Positions 1 through 13,632 of a stretch of DNA of 64,000 nt are shown piece by piece. The DNA is taken from positions 5,766,001 to 5,830,000 of the forward strand of contig NC_092406.1 in the NCBI RefSeq assembly GCF_009017415.1. Direction: 5' to 3'. The number at the start of each line of letters is the position of its first letter. The first letter of the stretch is position 1. Source of the DNA: Aspergillus flavus (Eukaryota > Ascomycota > Eurotiomycetes > Eurotiales > Aspergillaceae). The position numbers and the translations under genes are program-made. Under the pieces are notes generated by a model. The model searched no databases and was not told the origin of the DNA. It worked only from the letters and a program-made list of their open reading frames with translations.

Positions 1-1542
1 AACCGGAACGATGAATGCGTTACTGTGATTGGTCAGTACGAAGGGTCTGACTGCAGAGACTGCAAGAAAAACTTACATAACGGCGAAAATAATGTAGGTT
101 TGGTAGTCAATGTTATCGAAAGCGACAGGGGTGATCATAACCACGAGGAAGTTGAAGATCCAGTTCGACGATGTCGCTAGGGCATTGGCTGGAGCACGAA
201 TCTTCAAAGGCACAATTTCGGCGGGATACAGCCAGGTCATTCCCAGCCAGCCGATAGCAAAGAACGTATTGAACACAAATAGGAAGACAATGCAGGCGAT
301 GTTGGCTTCCGAGGTTTTGAGACTAGCTGTGATGGCGAGGATAATCATCGAGATTGACATACCCGCGGCACCGAAAAGCATCAGCGTCCGGCGACCAAAT
401 TTTTCGATCGTGAACACCGCAATCCAAGAGGCGATGAAGTACTCGGTTCCGTTGCATGCCGCAATCAGTCGAGAGTTGATTAGGGTCATACCCATCTGCT
501 CTTCCAACACAACCGGGATATAGTACGTGATCAGATTGATGCCGGAAATCTGCTGGAACATCTGGTTGACATAGGCCAACACGGTGCGGTGGAAATGACG
601 GTCTTCATCCATGGTGAACATATCCTTGAACGAACCCTTAGCCATCTCCAAAACGGTCGCCTTGATAGCCGTGAACTCAGTCTGCAAGAATGTGGGATCG
701 GTTCCGTCGCCTAACAAAGCCCCCAGCACTTCTTTCGCTTCATCCTCTCTGCCCTTAAGCACAAGCCAGCGGGGAGATTCGGGAAGGAACATGACAAAAG
801 CCAGGATGATAGCGGCAAAGAAGATCTGGAAAGCCAGTGGGAAACGCCAGGCGACCTCATTGGGGTCGGCAAAGAGCAAACCGAAGTCGATCCAGTAACT
901 AATAGTAATACCACAAGTGATCATGGCACCCTCGATCATGACCAGTTTACCACGATGATTGGATTTGCAGCACTCAGACTGCCAAGTGGGCACGGTGGAT
1001 GTGTTCATGCCGTTTCCTAGCAATTCAATATTAGCTGAGACTTTTCCCCTGGCGCCTTCCGCTACTTACCGAATCCAGTCACCAGACGTCCAACGATCAG
1101 TTGGGGCAGCTGGTACGCGGTACACTGCAGTAGAGCTCCAATGACCATGATGAAAGAACCGAGAAAGATAGTTTTACGTCGACCAAGCCAATTTCCAACC
1201 CAGATTGTCGGGATAGATCCTGCAAAACATCCTAAGTTGTACGCAGCGACAACAATACCTGCGGTCCAGTTCATTAGCTCCAGCGGTCTCCTACCACGGG
1301 TGGTAAAAAAGGTGCAACTTACCTTGGCGAGTAGATTGGGTACTCTGTTCGGCCTGGGTGAGACTATCATAGTACGCACCACTGGTCGCAATGGTGGGGA
1401 AATATTTGATAAAGGACTGAAGGGTCAAAAGACCACCGGTGACACCCTGATCATAACCGAATAGTAGAAAGTCCATACCAGCAATAACACCGATGGCGAT
1501 TTGCAGGGCGTTGCCCTGAAGGCCCAAATACCTGCGACCCAT
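1..1542 (-). CDS. MFS sugar transporter (partial, runs off left edge)
   Basis: Sugar transporter of the major facilitator superfamily (Sugar_tr type), a plasma-membrane hexose or related sugar permease. The protein starts with MGRRYLGLQG at 1542. Exon 1 (1542-1323) carries the first membrane segment with FGYDQGVTGG. An intron at 1322-1259 joins to QGIVVAAYNLGC, followed by the loop signature GNWLGRRK. An intron at 1069-1017 joins TGFGNGMNTSTVP. Exon 3 (1016-77) holds the PESPRWLVLKGRE motif, QQISGINLITYY and EKFGRRTL, all family signatures. A third intron at 76-23 leads to a last fragment reading INAFIVPV that leaves the window, so the final membrane helix and the PET motif lie outside. All three splice joins keep frame. 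The substrate cannot be told from sequence; lactose, glucose or quinate-type permeases share these motifs. I am sure of the family, not of the sugar. Confidence 0.9.
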
Positions 1543-4500
1543 CTTGGAAGCTCTTGCGACTGTGCCCTCCTAACTAATTGGACTAGATTCCCAAACGGGA
1601 CGAGACTGCTTCAGGTGAGCGGTGATAGGAAGTGGCAGTCTCATGCGATAGTGAAGGGAGACCTAAGGAGAAAGAAAGAGAGGAGAAAGATGCATTAACG
1701 CAAGAATAAATCGGAATAAAAGGAAAGGAAGATCAGCAGGATGGTGACAGCAGGGGAATGAACGGGGTTTATAAGTGCAAGGTAAAGGACTGGAGAAGGC
1801 ACGGCTACGGGGACTAAATAATCATAATCATAATAATAATAAATTCATTAAAAAAAATAAAAAAAAACGGATGAGGGTGAAATTCATAAATTCTAAATAG
1901 AATTTAAAGTTCCACGCATCAGACGGTACTGCACAGGCAAACATTCAATGATACTTACCAGACTTTGCCCAAAAACAGACAGGGGACTTGGGGGTCTCAT
2001 GGCCTCTGACTAAGAAAAAGTACATGTTCCTTGGGGTCAATTTGGTCAAGGTTGCATGTTTTGGTATCGCAAACGACCCAAAAGTCCTTACAATTCGTCC
2101 CATGATTGGGCTACAGGGATTGATTGCGATGGAAGAGAATCTCCACCCAGGTGCCAATCTCACTCTGGATCGAGGTAGTAGTCTGGCGTTAGTACCAATT
2201 TCCCCGTCTTTCTCTCCAGGCTTTTGACTCTCCATCCTCCACACCACATTTCCATTGGCTGAACAGGAGGCTCCAAAAGGGAAGGGGAACTGGATCCGAC
2301 TCCCCACATAGAATAACTCCCAGGCACCTTGATGGGCCCCAACATCGGGCTTTTCTCTCACACCATCACTTTCATGCTTGAAGCAAAGTACTCCGGAGTA
2401 TGACGATGGTGGTCGTCGGGCGACACTCCACAAAAGAGTCGATCGGCGGGGGCTAAACGGGTAGGCGAATGAAGTGAACAGAAACGCGGAGAGAAAAAAC
2501 GACGCATTTGTTACTCTACTTTTTTTGCTGCTCCACTCCGCCCAATGCCGTCATGGCGTTAGCATTGCGGGTTGGCGTCCGCTTTTCTGTCTAGCCTGAT
2601 CTGGATAATCCGACGGGACGGTCTCTTTCCTGTTTCAATCGTTTTTTTTTTTTTAACACTTTCATTCGGGTCCTCCGTGCACGAGATATCCAACATGGAT
2701 CACTTTCTTTTGCTTCTTCCATGGTTAAAAATAAAGCTCGGTTCAATGGTTATACGAGGGCTCAATTCTCCGGTCATCATATACTTAGCTAATGAGAGGT
2801 CGCCACTGGACTTCCTTTCTTCTCTTTTATACTTTTCATCCTATTTACGCGGTGCGAGGGGTTAGATCCCGTCTCCGACTCGGGTTTCCTGCCTTGCGCG
2901 CATCGTATCAACCGCTATTGATGTGCTCTGTATTACTAGATTTCGCGTGCTCGCGTGGTCGAGAGCGAGAGACACAGATAGTGTTAGAACTGTAGAGAAC
3001 ATGATTCGTATCTTAGTGGAGGCTCCGAGGGAAATAAAGAGGGTCCATCCATCGTCATCGCTCCGCTCATCTCACTTGACCTGCTCGGCCGATTACTCAG
3101 GAATCCGGGGACTTTGAAGTCTCCGGATTTTGCGAAGAGGGGCCTACTACTCGGCCCTATCCGCCAGCTCACGGCCCTCGCCCTTACTTGGACGCCTCAA
3201 TCCGCCACAGCGATATCGAATCTATTCTAATATTACCGATTCCGTGGCGCTTGTTATGCATCCTTCGTTTAATTTTGTTATTAATATCGAGAGCTTCTGC
3301 CTTACTTCCAGACCCGGCGAGGGACTTGGTTGTTTGATGCTTAGATGTAATCCCGTAATATTATCGTTAGATGGGTTCCGTCCTAGTGACTAGCGGTACA
3401 GTACTTATCCAGGTTGTTCGGTTTCCTCGTAGTATCCTGAATGTCAGGTAAAACTGGCATCCTCTAGGTACTACCTCGCTAAGTCTGTCAATCCAATCAG
3501 GTGGTGCCAGTGAAGAGTTCCCCACTCTCACGGCGAAATGAATGGATGTCGTCTGATTGAATCTGAGAATTGTACGAAACGAAGAATCAGCCAACCATCG
3601 GTGGGAAACATCTGCGTCATTTAGCACTGTTGGTTTGGAGGTTTTGATTTTTGTGGTTAGTTTAAAGAAAGACCAAGACTCCAAGAGATACAAGTGTTCT
3701 GTATGTCTCTTTTATCCTTTTCTTTGTTTTTAACCTTTTTCTTTGTCCGGTGATCCAGGCCGACGCCTGCCGAAAGCATCCAACTTTAAATCAACCCGGC
3801 CCGGAGAAACCCTCTCCGGCTTGATCCCAGCCATAGCCGAGAGACTAAACCACCGAAGGATCGGCCTAAGGCTGCCATGAAAAGGTAACAGCCTGTTGTT
3901 TGATGCCACCCGTCTCGGCGCGCTCTCAAGCCCTTCCCATACGAGATCAATTAAAAATCCTAGGAAAGCCAAGTACCACCAAGCAACAGTCAAGACTCGT
4001 GAATAACTGTGCCCAGAGAAAGCTAAGAATTTCTTAAAATGACTCTCTGTAGACGACCTCCGAAGCCAGGATTGAGATTTGAACTGGGAATTTGATACCA
4101 CGGATCTCGTATAAAGTTCGCCTCCTCTTCAGCCGCCATTGTTTTGTCCTAAGGTTCTGCCGGGCGGCCGTCACGTTCCCAAAAGGGCGTTGTGGCCTGC
4201 GCACCTCACTGGGCGTGCCCCCCATATGGACCTCACGCTTTGAAAGGGCTTTCAGCCAACCAGCTGAGATCTTCTCCAACCTGGATCCAGTTAGTCATTA
4301 TTACCTGCGGATCCCTTCCCCGTTTTCTCCCCATTCTGGCACTCGCCCCTCGTGAAATGTGTACCGCCTCTCCACAGACGTTCGGCTCTGTCCGAACTAT
4401 TTTTCTACTGTGATTGTTTCTGACATCCAGACATCCAGACGTCTTCTCGGGTTACCTATTCGGGTATTTCCGTTCGTTCCATGCTCTTACATTGGAAATT

Positions 4501-6994
4501 ATATTCGTGACGAGGCCGAAGCAACCATATCAATGGCCACCCTGCAGTCTGGTTTATAGACGTTACCCCAGAGCATTCTCCTCTGTCATGGGGCCCCAGA
4601 TCCATGCCCATTACCTATTTTCTTTTATTTCGCGCGCTCAAATTTCGCGCAGTACGGACAACCAGGAAGATAATTCCAGATTCCCGTTCAAGGCGATCCG
4701 TAACCCATCTGACGCAAACACCCACATCAAATCTGACATGCCGATCGCAGATACAAATAGATGCATCGCACACACGGCACGGTAGGGCGTATCTGCATGT
4801 CTACATTAATTATTATTATCGAGCAGGCAGCCAAGAAGTCATTTCTCTCACTACCAGGTCAACTGCACCTATCCCCAACGGGTGGATCAACCCAGCAGAC
4901 GGAATCAGCTCATACCACCTGCATGTACTGTGCAGAGGGAGAACCGGCCGGACCGAGTTCCTAAATCCAATGAGCGTGTCAACCGGAAAATATATTGACC
5001 CATAATTACCTAGTGACGGATGGTGTGAGTGGGTGGGTTACAACTAAACTGAATGAGAAAGGAAGTACCCTCTAGGTAGCGCGGTCCTTCTTGGCCGGCA
5101 TTAGGTGTCTGTTTTGCTTAGGAGAGAACACTAAGCTGTAGTGTAGTGTGTTGCTGGGTTCGGGATGCGCAAAGGGCTTGGAAGCACGAACCTCTGCATC
5201 TCAATTACCTACATAGGCAATTGATACACCGTAGGTACAGGGCATCTGTCGGGGTAGAGTATAATGGCTGTGGTAAATTCATATTAACGGGGAAGATTGA
5301 GAATTGGGTTGGGGTCATTATGGGGAACCGTCACGGGCCTCCTGTGGCCGCCGTGTGTCCGAGGAAGCCGAGGCATTTTGATATTGTCGTTACCCAATCG
5401 CCGATGCGATATACATCAACTAGTTGAATGAGTAATAATGAAGATTGATTCTATTAAATCTGAAATAAATTAGTCCAATATATTCAAGGACATGTATCGT
5501 TTATCAACGAAGTAAGGGTATCCACCAGCTTTAAATAGAGAGATCGAACTAGTAATCTATACAACAATTCAACATCTACATGAATAGATAGATCTATCAT
5601 ACCAAAACAAAATTTGATAGAAGAACCACAGACAACACAACCCGCATGAATTGAGAGAGGCTCAAGGAAGCAAGGACAATTTGAAAAAAGAATCCCGTCA
5701 ACCCAGTTTTCTCACCGGATCCCTCCCGATAGACGGCAAGAGAGGCATCCCTTGCATGTTTGTCGCTACACCGCAGCACATATCAATACAAGAATAAGCT
5801 CGTATTGCTGCTGTGTAATCGTGTAGATCATATACACTACCTACGCCATGAAGACGTTAATCAAATACGGCGCGCAGTGTACATGTCCATGAAACCAGTC
5901 ATCCAAGAACCGACACTTACAAGTACCTATGTAGGTATGTACATAGTACGTCGCCTATAGTCCAGACTCAAAACCGCATATCTTTTCAAACCACACAAAA
6001 ATCAAATAGTTACACCTATACACCATCACAACATGACCACTTACCCCTTACATCACAGCCATCTCATCTCACATTCCAATGCTGATTAGATTGCTGCATA
6101 CCTACATCGGCACATACAGAGTACATAACCACCACGTTTGTCCCACGTTGTTTGGCTACCCGATCCGAAGAATGTTCTCGGGATGCCTAAATGCGGACTG
6201 TAAGGGATGCCTTGTGCTTTGTTTTCGGCTTGCCCAGCCCGTCTTGGGTCGTATTGGTTGGATTGCCTTTACACGTAGACTACGATGTTCTTTTTATTTT
6301 ATTTTATTTTTTTATATTTTTCTATTTCGTACCTCGTCGAGGTGTTGTTGTTTTAATCAGTTTATAAAGGTTCTAATTCATTGGATGGGGTGGTTGCTGG
6401 TGTCTATTTTCGGATTCGGGATTTGTTTCTCCTGACTTGACTCGGTTCCTTTGATGGGTACGGTACACAAAAACAAAAGTTCGGGCAATGGCCGATGGCT
6501 CTTCGCACCCTCTCCGCGTAAGTTTACTTGGCTATCGAACTTCCAATCATCCATCAAGTCGGTGGTGGCTAACGAAGCCTAAGCTAACTATAACGCATGA
6601 TAGCCCTACGCTACTAAAGCATACACTGTACACAGTATTACCAGAATGCAAAGGACCAATGATGGAGATGGAAATTTTTGTAGTGGTGCATTCATACTTC
6701 ACTAATACCGAGGCAAACAGATAATGGTGTCCTTCCGTCATGAGACAGGAGTAGTTCCTTTTCCCGATTGTATCCCGGTCCGTGTGAGTGACTTCTCTTC
6801 CCGGCCCCGCCGGTTGAATTTAGCGTTGCTACCATACTCCATCAATCGCACCAAATTAGACCGAGAATGGACAAAGCTCGAAGAAAACCTGGAGCAGACA
6901 ACATGGGGACGATCCGTGCACGTGCGATGACATCAGACACCGTCTCAAACGATCACTCCTACTCACGCCATGCTCTGACCGGCACGCTGAACAT
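1543..6994. other. 5.5 kb without a recognisable gene
   Basis: The first part (1543-about 2500) must hold the sugar transporter promoter. Homopolymer tracts occur near 1850 (A-rich), 2520 and 2643 (T runs). Open frames exist on both strands, but none has a protein-like composition, a recognisable motif or a consistent splice chain. Around 5200-6110 there are repeated TACCTA/TAGGTA words, including a short inverted repeat near 5924-5937. A lineage-specific or noncoding transcript cannot be excluded. Confidence 0.6.
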
Positions 6995-9182
6995 CTACCA
7001 ACCTGGTTCACATCCGCCTTCTTCGGCAGGCTGTGCCTCCGAATGGTCGGCCATCCCGGTGTTATCGGCAGCCCACCCATCATCTGCGGTCGCGTTCTGG
7101 TTGCCACTATCTCCCAAACCCGAGTTGTCGCCCATACCGGTATCGTTGACTACGGCGCTAGGGCAGCGCTTGACAGTGTGACCCACTGAGCACTTAATGT
7201 TAACATAGCTGTTCAGAGATATTATCGTAGATCAACCTACTTTCACCGCAGTTGTTGCATTTGACCTTTGACCAGTCCTTCTTCTTCGGACAATCGCGGC
7301 TGAAATGGCCAACTGACACCCATGTTAGTTTGAGACCCTGGACGAGATGGAATATTGATTCTAACCTTCGTCACAGTTACGGCAAGTCACAGTTGAAATG
7401 TCACGGGGCTTATCGCAGTCTCGTGCAATGTGATCCTCGGATCTGTTCTGTTAGGTTGTAATCGCAGGCCAAGAGCCAAAACTGAAAAAGAAAGAAAGAA
7501 AGAGAGGTAAGGCTTTTGAAAGGAAGGAGGGCGTTCGTGCTTACCCGCAGTTGCGACAGGTTCTCGGGGCAGGGGCCTGTGGACAATCCTTCGCGAAATG
7601 ACCGACTAAATGTACATATCAACATGTAGAAATGCCTAGATTTGGACTGAATTGTATCACCTTCATTGCAGCGCTTACACTCAACGCCCTCTGCTGAGCG
7701 AGGGTTAGGACATTCGGCTGCTTTATGCTCAGAGGATCTGCGCACGGTAAGCAACACAATCATACATGAACAGAGAAAGGTCGTACCCGCAGTTACGGCA
7801 AGCGAATCTATCGCGGCGAGGCTCAGTGCAGTCACGGGCACGGTGTCCGACGGCGCTGCAGTTGACACACTTCACTTCGACACGTTCATGAACAACATGC
7901 TCCTCCTTGCAGCCACGCGCAGTATGACCCATTTCTTTGAAAGCTCATCAGCTATCTTCCTTGCTTGAGATGCGAGAGTATAAATTACCTCCACAGTTTG
8001 AGCACTTTGGGATTTCTCGATCATAAGGGATACCAGCATCTTCCAGACGCTCAAGGTTCTCTTCCACCGACTCAGGCCAACGCTCTTTGAGATTGGCACG
8101 CTGGGGTTTCGGACTGTAGTAAAACCCAACGACATACTTGCAGTCCAGCTTGCCTTGAAGATTGATCACACTGATACAGTCACCAACTGGCTTTTCCTGT
8201 TTTCGCAATTAGTACTCAGGAATGGTGAGAAGTAGTAGTCATTAGCACTACTAACCATCGCAATGAGGTAAAAGTTAAGGTTGTCCTGACGCATCTTGTT
8301 TTCAATATCAACGAAAGTCGCATCAGGAACTGCCTTAGAATAGATCTTCAAAGCCTTTTTTTCTGTGAGTTCCTGTAACAAATGAAACGAATTAGGAATG
8401 TCGAAGAGAAACATACTTCGCGAAAATCCTCAAGATCCTTCTCCTCACTGGCCTTCTGCATGGCTGCCCAGGCCTCCTCTGGAAGCTTGTCCGGTACGTT
8501 GTTCAGGTCGAACTTGCGGTTCTCCTTGCAGTCAATGGTTCTATGACCTTTGTAACCATAAGTTAGTCTATCTCGTGCAGATAACAGTCATAATGGTCTT
8601 ACCTTCCATTTTGCAGTTCTTACACACATCGGGAGGTCTCTCAGGGCACTGAGAAGCAGGATGACCTTCCTGGTTGCAGACGCGACAAGTGCCTTTGAAA
8701 ACACGAGGCTTGGTGCATTCTGCTTTGCTATGACTACAGCCTATCTCAGCAACAGAGAATCATCCCGTTGTCAAATTGCTTACCCTTCCTCACCGCAGTT
8801 GAAGCAGGCCATACCCTTGCGGGGCTCAGGGCAGTTACGTGCGAAATGACCATCGCTTCCACAGCTGCACATGCATTAGTATTTGTAAAAGAGAGTCATA
8901 GAAGCTAACCTACTTGCGACATTTGTTGTCATCGTTCTGTTCATTCCCGGCAGACGTATTCTCCCAGGCATTGCCACCAAAGCCATCATCTTTGAAGTTG
9001 CCGGATGGGTTAGCATTTTCGTCATTGTAGGTCGCTATCTATATGTCAGCGTCGAAGCAAAACAGGAAAATTGGCAAAGCCATGATGCATGGTTATGATT
9101 ACACTCGTGATCATGAACACTTACCAATATCACCAGCATTCTCCCATCCAGCCGCTCCATCGTCAGCACCCCAGCCACCCAT
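6995..9182 (-). CDS. CnjB-like protein with eleven CCHC zinc knuckles
   Basis: Single-stranded nucleic-acid-binding protein of the zinc-knuckle (CCHC, CX2CX4HX4C) family, annotated in Aspergilli as CnjB-type. The start MGGWGADDG at 9182 is the first ATG in this frame. I count four knuckles in the N-terminal half (e.g. CFNCGEEGHSKAEC), a central non-knuckle segment of roughly 140 residues (LPEEAWAAMQ... to AGIPYDREIPKC), then seven more (e.g. CKRCNEVGHFAKDC, CRNCDEVGHFSRDC). A Gly/Asn/Asp-rich tail ends at a TAG at 6995. Nine or so introns break the gene and all joins keep frame. Nine of the eleven knuckles are cut by an intron, mostly between the second Cys and the Gly-His. A 5' untranslated exon probably ends at 9384, spliced to 9218; its frame is open but has no ATG. 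Likely roles are RNA or telomeric/ssDNA binding; no catalytic domain is seen. Confidence 0.85.
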
Positions 9183-11766
9183 CTTGTCCGTATGTGGACG
9201 TTTGTCACTGTGAAGAGCCTAAAATTATAAGATTAGGATATGAGTTGGGTTTTCAGGGAGTGAAAGCATAAAATACGTGAACAACGTGTGTAGACGGAGA
9301 GGTTATATCACCAACAGCGAAGTGTCTGTTGCTTGGTCGACTACTAGCATGGGAGACAGTGTGAGACTCAGGAGGATACTCACCTGAAAGTTGCTCTTTG
9401 TAGGAGTAGCAGTATTAGAAGACTTCGCAAACTCAAGTAAAAAAGAAGATATCGAGCACAGAGGGTTGAAAGAGGTCACAGGATGAAGGGGGGGAAGAGG
9501 GAGAAGAGGGAGAAGAGGGTTGGTGGAAAGATACAAACAGAAGTCGACAACAAACAACAGAAACCATTCACTGTTTGACTTGGGTCACATGTCGTAGCTA
9601 ACACAGCATCAGCTTCTCCAGCAGAGCAAATAGTCTTCTTTCTTTATATCTTTCAGTAGATATTCCAAACCTTCTCAGCGTTATGTATATGCGTGCAGGT
9701 ACAATACCAGCCTGATTTGGTTTCCATTTTCCAATATCATGCCAATTTTAAGTGTATGAGATATCACACCCAGGCAATATTGCTACGATCTTCATTGCAT
9801 GCTGTATGTTTCTCTCAAATATTAAACCACTCTGGTATATACTGAGCTTATGCGCATCTCTCTATCCAAACCTTAAACCCTAACACACTCCTCCTTTTCC
9901 TAAACGCACCTGTTCGTTTCGTATAGTTTTCCTATTGTGCTCGACTCAAGAGGGATCTCATACGCTCGCGCAGTTGCGCTAAGCAAAAAGAGTGTCATCG
10001 GAACGCCCTTTTCGCACAGCAACAGCATCATACTAGCTAGATGTCTGACGAGATTGATGCAAAGGATACATCGATAATGATAGTGCCGAAGTTGAAGGTG
10101 GCTTTTGTCATCTTGGCATTAAAAGGCCATTGAAGGATAAACGACAGTCGGTGACTTCAGTAATTGAGAACATTTACTGTTTTAAAAATTAGTAAGTACA
10201 GCATTGATAACAGTTTTCATTGATATCATGGCCTTCCTCAGATGCACGGCCATGGACGAGAATCTTTTAACGAGGAATACACGGATGCACCTGTGCTTAA
10301 TTGATCCATGGACGATCTTGCTATTCAGAAGTCATAGACCAGACTTGACTCACCCTGGCTACTAGGTGACTCGACCTTCAGCAGGACCTCACAAGCTACA
10401 AGCAACAGTGGTGCTACCAGACTACAACGGTCGCCATGAAGGCGAACTATACCAGGCGAGCAAGCTTTATACAGTGGTGATTCGGTTTTCAAAAGAAGTA
10501 GATGGGAAGTACAGCACTTCTGCTAGGTGCAGAGCTTCATATATGCGGAACGATTATATCCCCAATAGACAACTGATTTCGGAGATTCTTTGCTGTACTC
10601 CCAGACAAACAACGGTTCTTGAGCCAACAAAAAAGTTTTTTATTTTCACCGGTTGGCTCACCGATATCCCCGTCTTGTCACTGTCGTCACTTGGCACTCA
10701 CTGAAGCCAAAGTTGGGTAAATGAAGGACCCGACATCGGCTTGAAGTTATCCGAATGAGTCATTTGGGTTTTTTTGGGCTTCTTATATTCGTGCCTTTCC
10801 ACAAACTCTGTCAATGACAATCTTCTATTCGATTAACATTTGGATTTGCAAGGTTGGTTATGCTTCTGCGTTCCGAGCTTCTCATTGGTGGATCTGCCTT
10901 TTTTCCCCTTCTTTCCCGCCGACTATCGGATGGATTGAGTCGAGAACCTTGAACCTTTATCCCTACTTTGCGACTGCTTCGCTCAACCGGCTCTTTTTCA
11001 ATTCCTGTTGAATTTCAACTCTTGATATATTGTCACTACTGCTGAACATCCCTAGGCCACCTGTGACTAAACGATAAAAACACGAGACGGAGGTTCCATC
11101 GTTGCCCCACAATCGGCACCTCGGATTAAATTAGAGTTGGATATCCAAGCTATCGAGCTATCGATAATAATTTTATCAATCACTTTCAGCGTCGAACCCC
11201 TCTTTTTAAATTAAGCAGTCAATCACTCTACCAACCAAACCAATTGGAGATAATACCGGCAATGGCTCTTTTTCTTCAGGTATGTCTCTTTTTCATCCAC
11301 GATTGAGTTGACTCGGGAGGCGTTATGACCCATGGGAGCTACACCACGGTCCACGACAGCCGAGGATATGCGAAAGTCCACGGGTTTATCCGTGTGTTGC
11401 ATATTGATTTTGCCGCAATACTGCAAAGGAAAAGAAAGAGAAAAAGAAGAAAAAAGTTTCCGTTCTAATTTCATTTTTAGGGCTGATTTGCGAACTAATT
11501 GAGAAAAGTACTCGGAGAACTTTCCGGTCTAGTCGATCAAAAAGTTTCTTGTCGGCGTGCGGGGTTGTTGCTCGACACCATCTGCGGAGTTTTAATCCTA
11601 CTCTCGTTGCTGTTATTTAGACTTCTGTTCGTCTCCAACTGTTCTTTAAGGCGTCCCATTCTATCCTCACCCGAGAGAGAATTTTGTTTGTGGCGTCGGT
11701 GGTGCTGCAGGATTTCATCAGATCGCGGTATAATAGGTCAGCCTTATACTTAGCCGTGACACTACC
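9183..11766. promoter_or_regulatory. Divergent upstream region between CnjB-like gene and MFS transporter
   Basis: No gene is supported here. The left side includes the probable 5' leader of the CnjB-like gene with a 165-nt intron (9383-9219). A Tbf1/telobox-like AACCCTAA lies at 9876-9883. The right side must contain the MFS transporter promoter. A minimal ATG frame followed at once by a GTATGT donor-like word occurs at 11262-11285, which may be part of a spliced leader, but I cannot show it. Confidence 0.5.
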
Positions 11767-13632
11767 ATGTCTTTAGTTCAACCGCAACCTCCATCCGAGG
11801 ACATGGTTAAGAATCCTGATAGTGGAGATATCCGCGAGCAGTTTCGTGACGGCCGCGACGATGTGGAATCGGGCAGCGAACCAGATATTGCCGACATCGA
11901 GCGCATCTACAGGTATGCTCTCTCACATCTCATTGGGGAGAAGGAAAGAAAAACGACATATCTGACAGATTCCTAGGAAGCTGGATTTTCGCATCATCCC
12001 GGCCTTCTGGGTTCTTTATTTCCTCTGCGCTGCCGTCCGATCCAATGTCTCACTGGCCCAAACGATGAACATAGACACCAATCACACGATTTTCGACGTT
12101 CTGCACGTAAACGACCACCAAGTCTCGACCGCTCTCGCCTTATTCTACGTATGCTATGTCGTTTTCGACTTGCCATCGAACTTAATCATGTCCAGACTCA
12201 GTCCACATGTCTGGATGAGTCGCATTGTCATTAGTGTCGGCATCATTGGCACCTGCATGACCGCCATGAAAGCCGCCTGGAGTTTCTAGTATGTCCCCGA
12301 CGCTTCTTGGAGCTCTACCTCTGATGTTCCAAACATCTAAGACCTTCCATGATGCAGCAACTAACCTAACACAGCCTTCTCCGTCTACTCCTTGGTATCG
12401 TCATCGCGGGCATGTGGCCCGGCATGGCCTACTACCTCACCCTTTTTTACCCTCCGTCTCGAACGGGGAAGCGGATTGGCCAGTACTACACAGCAGCACA
12501 GCTTTCCGCCGCAGCTGTCGGGCTGGTCTCGGCCGGATTCCAAAAGATGGACGGCGTCCGAGGCTACGTCGGATTTCAGTGGATGTTCCTGGTTTGGGGT
12601 GTCATAACAATCGCCGTCGGCATCCTCCTCCTCTGGTGGCTTCCAGACCGGCCGACAATTCCAGGCGAACAACCCGCGAAGAAGAAATACCTACGATGGT
12701 TCCCGCGCAGCCCCCCTGCGCTGACCGGCCGGGACGCTGAAATCCACTATCATGACCTGAAGCGCGTGTACCACCGCTCGGCATGGACGCTCCAAGACCT
12801 CCTCCGCGTGTTCCTCGACTGGCGCCTGTGGCCCCTCCTCATCATGTACTTCGGTGTAGTAGGCGTCGGCATCGGCGTCCAAAGCTACGCCACAGTGATC
12901 ATCAAAGCCATCAACCCCAACCTCAGCGGAATAGACCTCAGTCTCCTCTCCGCGCCAATCTGGCTCGTAAGTACCCTCCAACCAGCACCACAAACCCAAC
13001 CATAACAACATCACCATAGAACTAACCAACAAAAAAACCAATAGATGGACCTGGCCGCCATCCTCCTCGTAACCCCCTTCTCAGACCGTTTCCACCACCA
13101 CCGCGCCGTCTTCTTCTCCGTCCCCGTCCTCCTCCAAATCCTCGGCCTCCTCCTCACCACCTACGCCGGCACAGACACCAACTCCTGGCCCCGCTACGGC
13201 GGCCTCCTAATCGTCGGCTTTGGCCTCGGCCCCACAGTCCCCATAACCATGACCTGGACCACGGAGATCTTCCAACCCCGCCACGGCGAAGTCGGCGTCG
13301 CAGCCGCCTCCGCCGTCGTCTCCGGCCTAGGCAATCTCGGCAGTATCGTAACGACATACGCCCTATACAACGGCTGGGCCGAGGACAGCGCCGCGCCCGG
13401 CCGTCTCAAGTTCCGGAAAAGCAACCTAGTCATGGTGGGCATCCTGTGCGGAAGCATCCTCGCGGCGGTGTTGATGCAGATTCTCGTCCGGGTGATTGAC
13501 GGACGCAAGAGTGATGAGAATGACCCGGACAAGATCGTGGATGGAGCTGCAAGACGCGAGGCACAGCAGAGGGGTCTCGATGGGTTGGGTTCCAGTGTAT
13601 TTTTTCTGTTTAAAAAGAGGGGGGGTAACTAA
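11767..13632 (+). CDS. MFS transporter, anion:cation symporter (Dal5/Tna1-type) family
   Basis: Permease of the fungal anion:cation symporter branch of the MFS, which contains allantoate, nicotinate, pantothenate and related vitamin or anion carriers. Four exons: 11767-11912, 11977-12288, 12375-12966, 13045-13632, giving about 545 residues; every splice keeps frame. The N-terminus is hydrophilic and acidic, followed by RKLDFRIIPAFWVLYFL, the typical first-helix entry, and SNVSLAQTMN. Later segments include DLPSNLIM, AGMWPGMAYYLTLFYP (position of the conserved helix 4 motif), KRIGQYYTAAQL, and RDAEIHYHDL in the central loop before the second six-helix half. The C-terminus is short, with many basic and polar residues. 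Exons 3 and 4 use strongly C-ending codons. Substrate is unknown. It converges on glnA with 978 bp between, which alone does not show a shared role. Confidence 0.85.

Noticed and set aside
1945..2433. 162-residue minus-strand frame
   Set aside because: No motif and no splice partners. Composition looks random and it lies where the sugar transporter promoter should be.
4068..4095. T-arm-like sequence on the minus strand (CAGTTCAAATCTC)
   Set aside because: No matching acceptor, D or anticodon arm within tRNA distance.
9303..9557. Upstream in-frame exon of the CnjB-like gene as coding
   Set aside because: It splices in phase to the gene but contains no ATG and reads as low-complexity Leu/Pro, so I treat it as 5' untranslated leader.
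12691..13041. 116-residue frame antisense to the MFS transporter
   Set aside because: Product of C-ending codons on the sense strand, without membrane or domain features.
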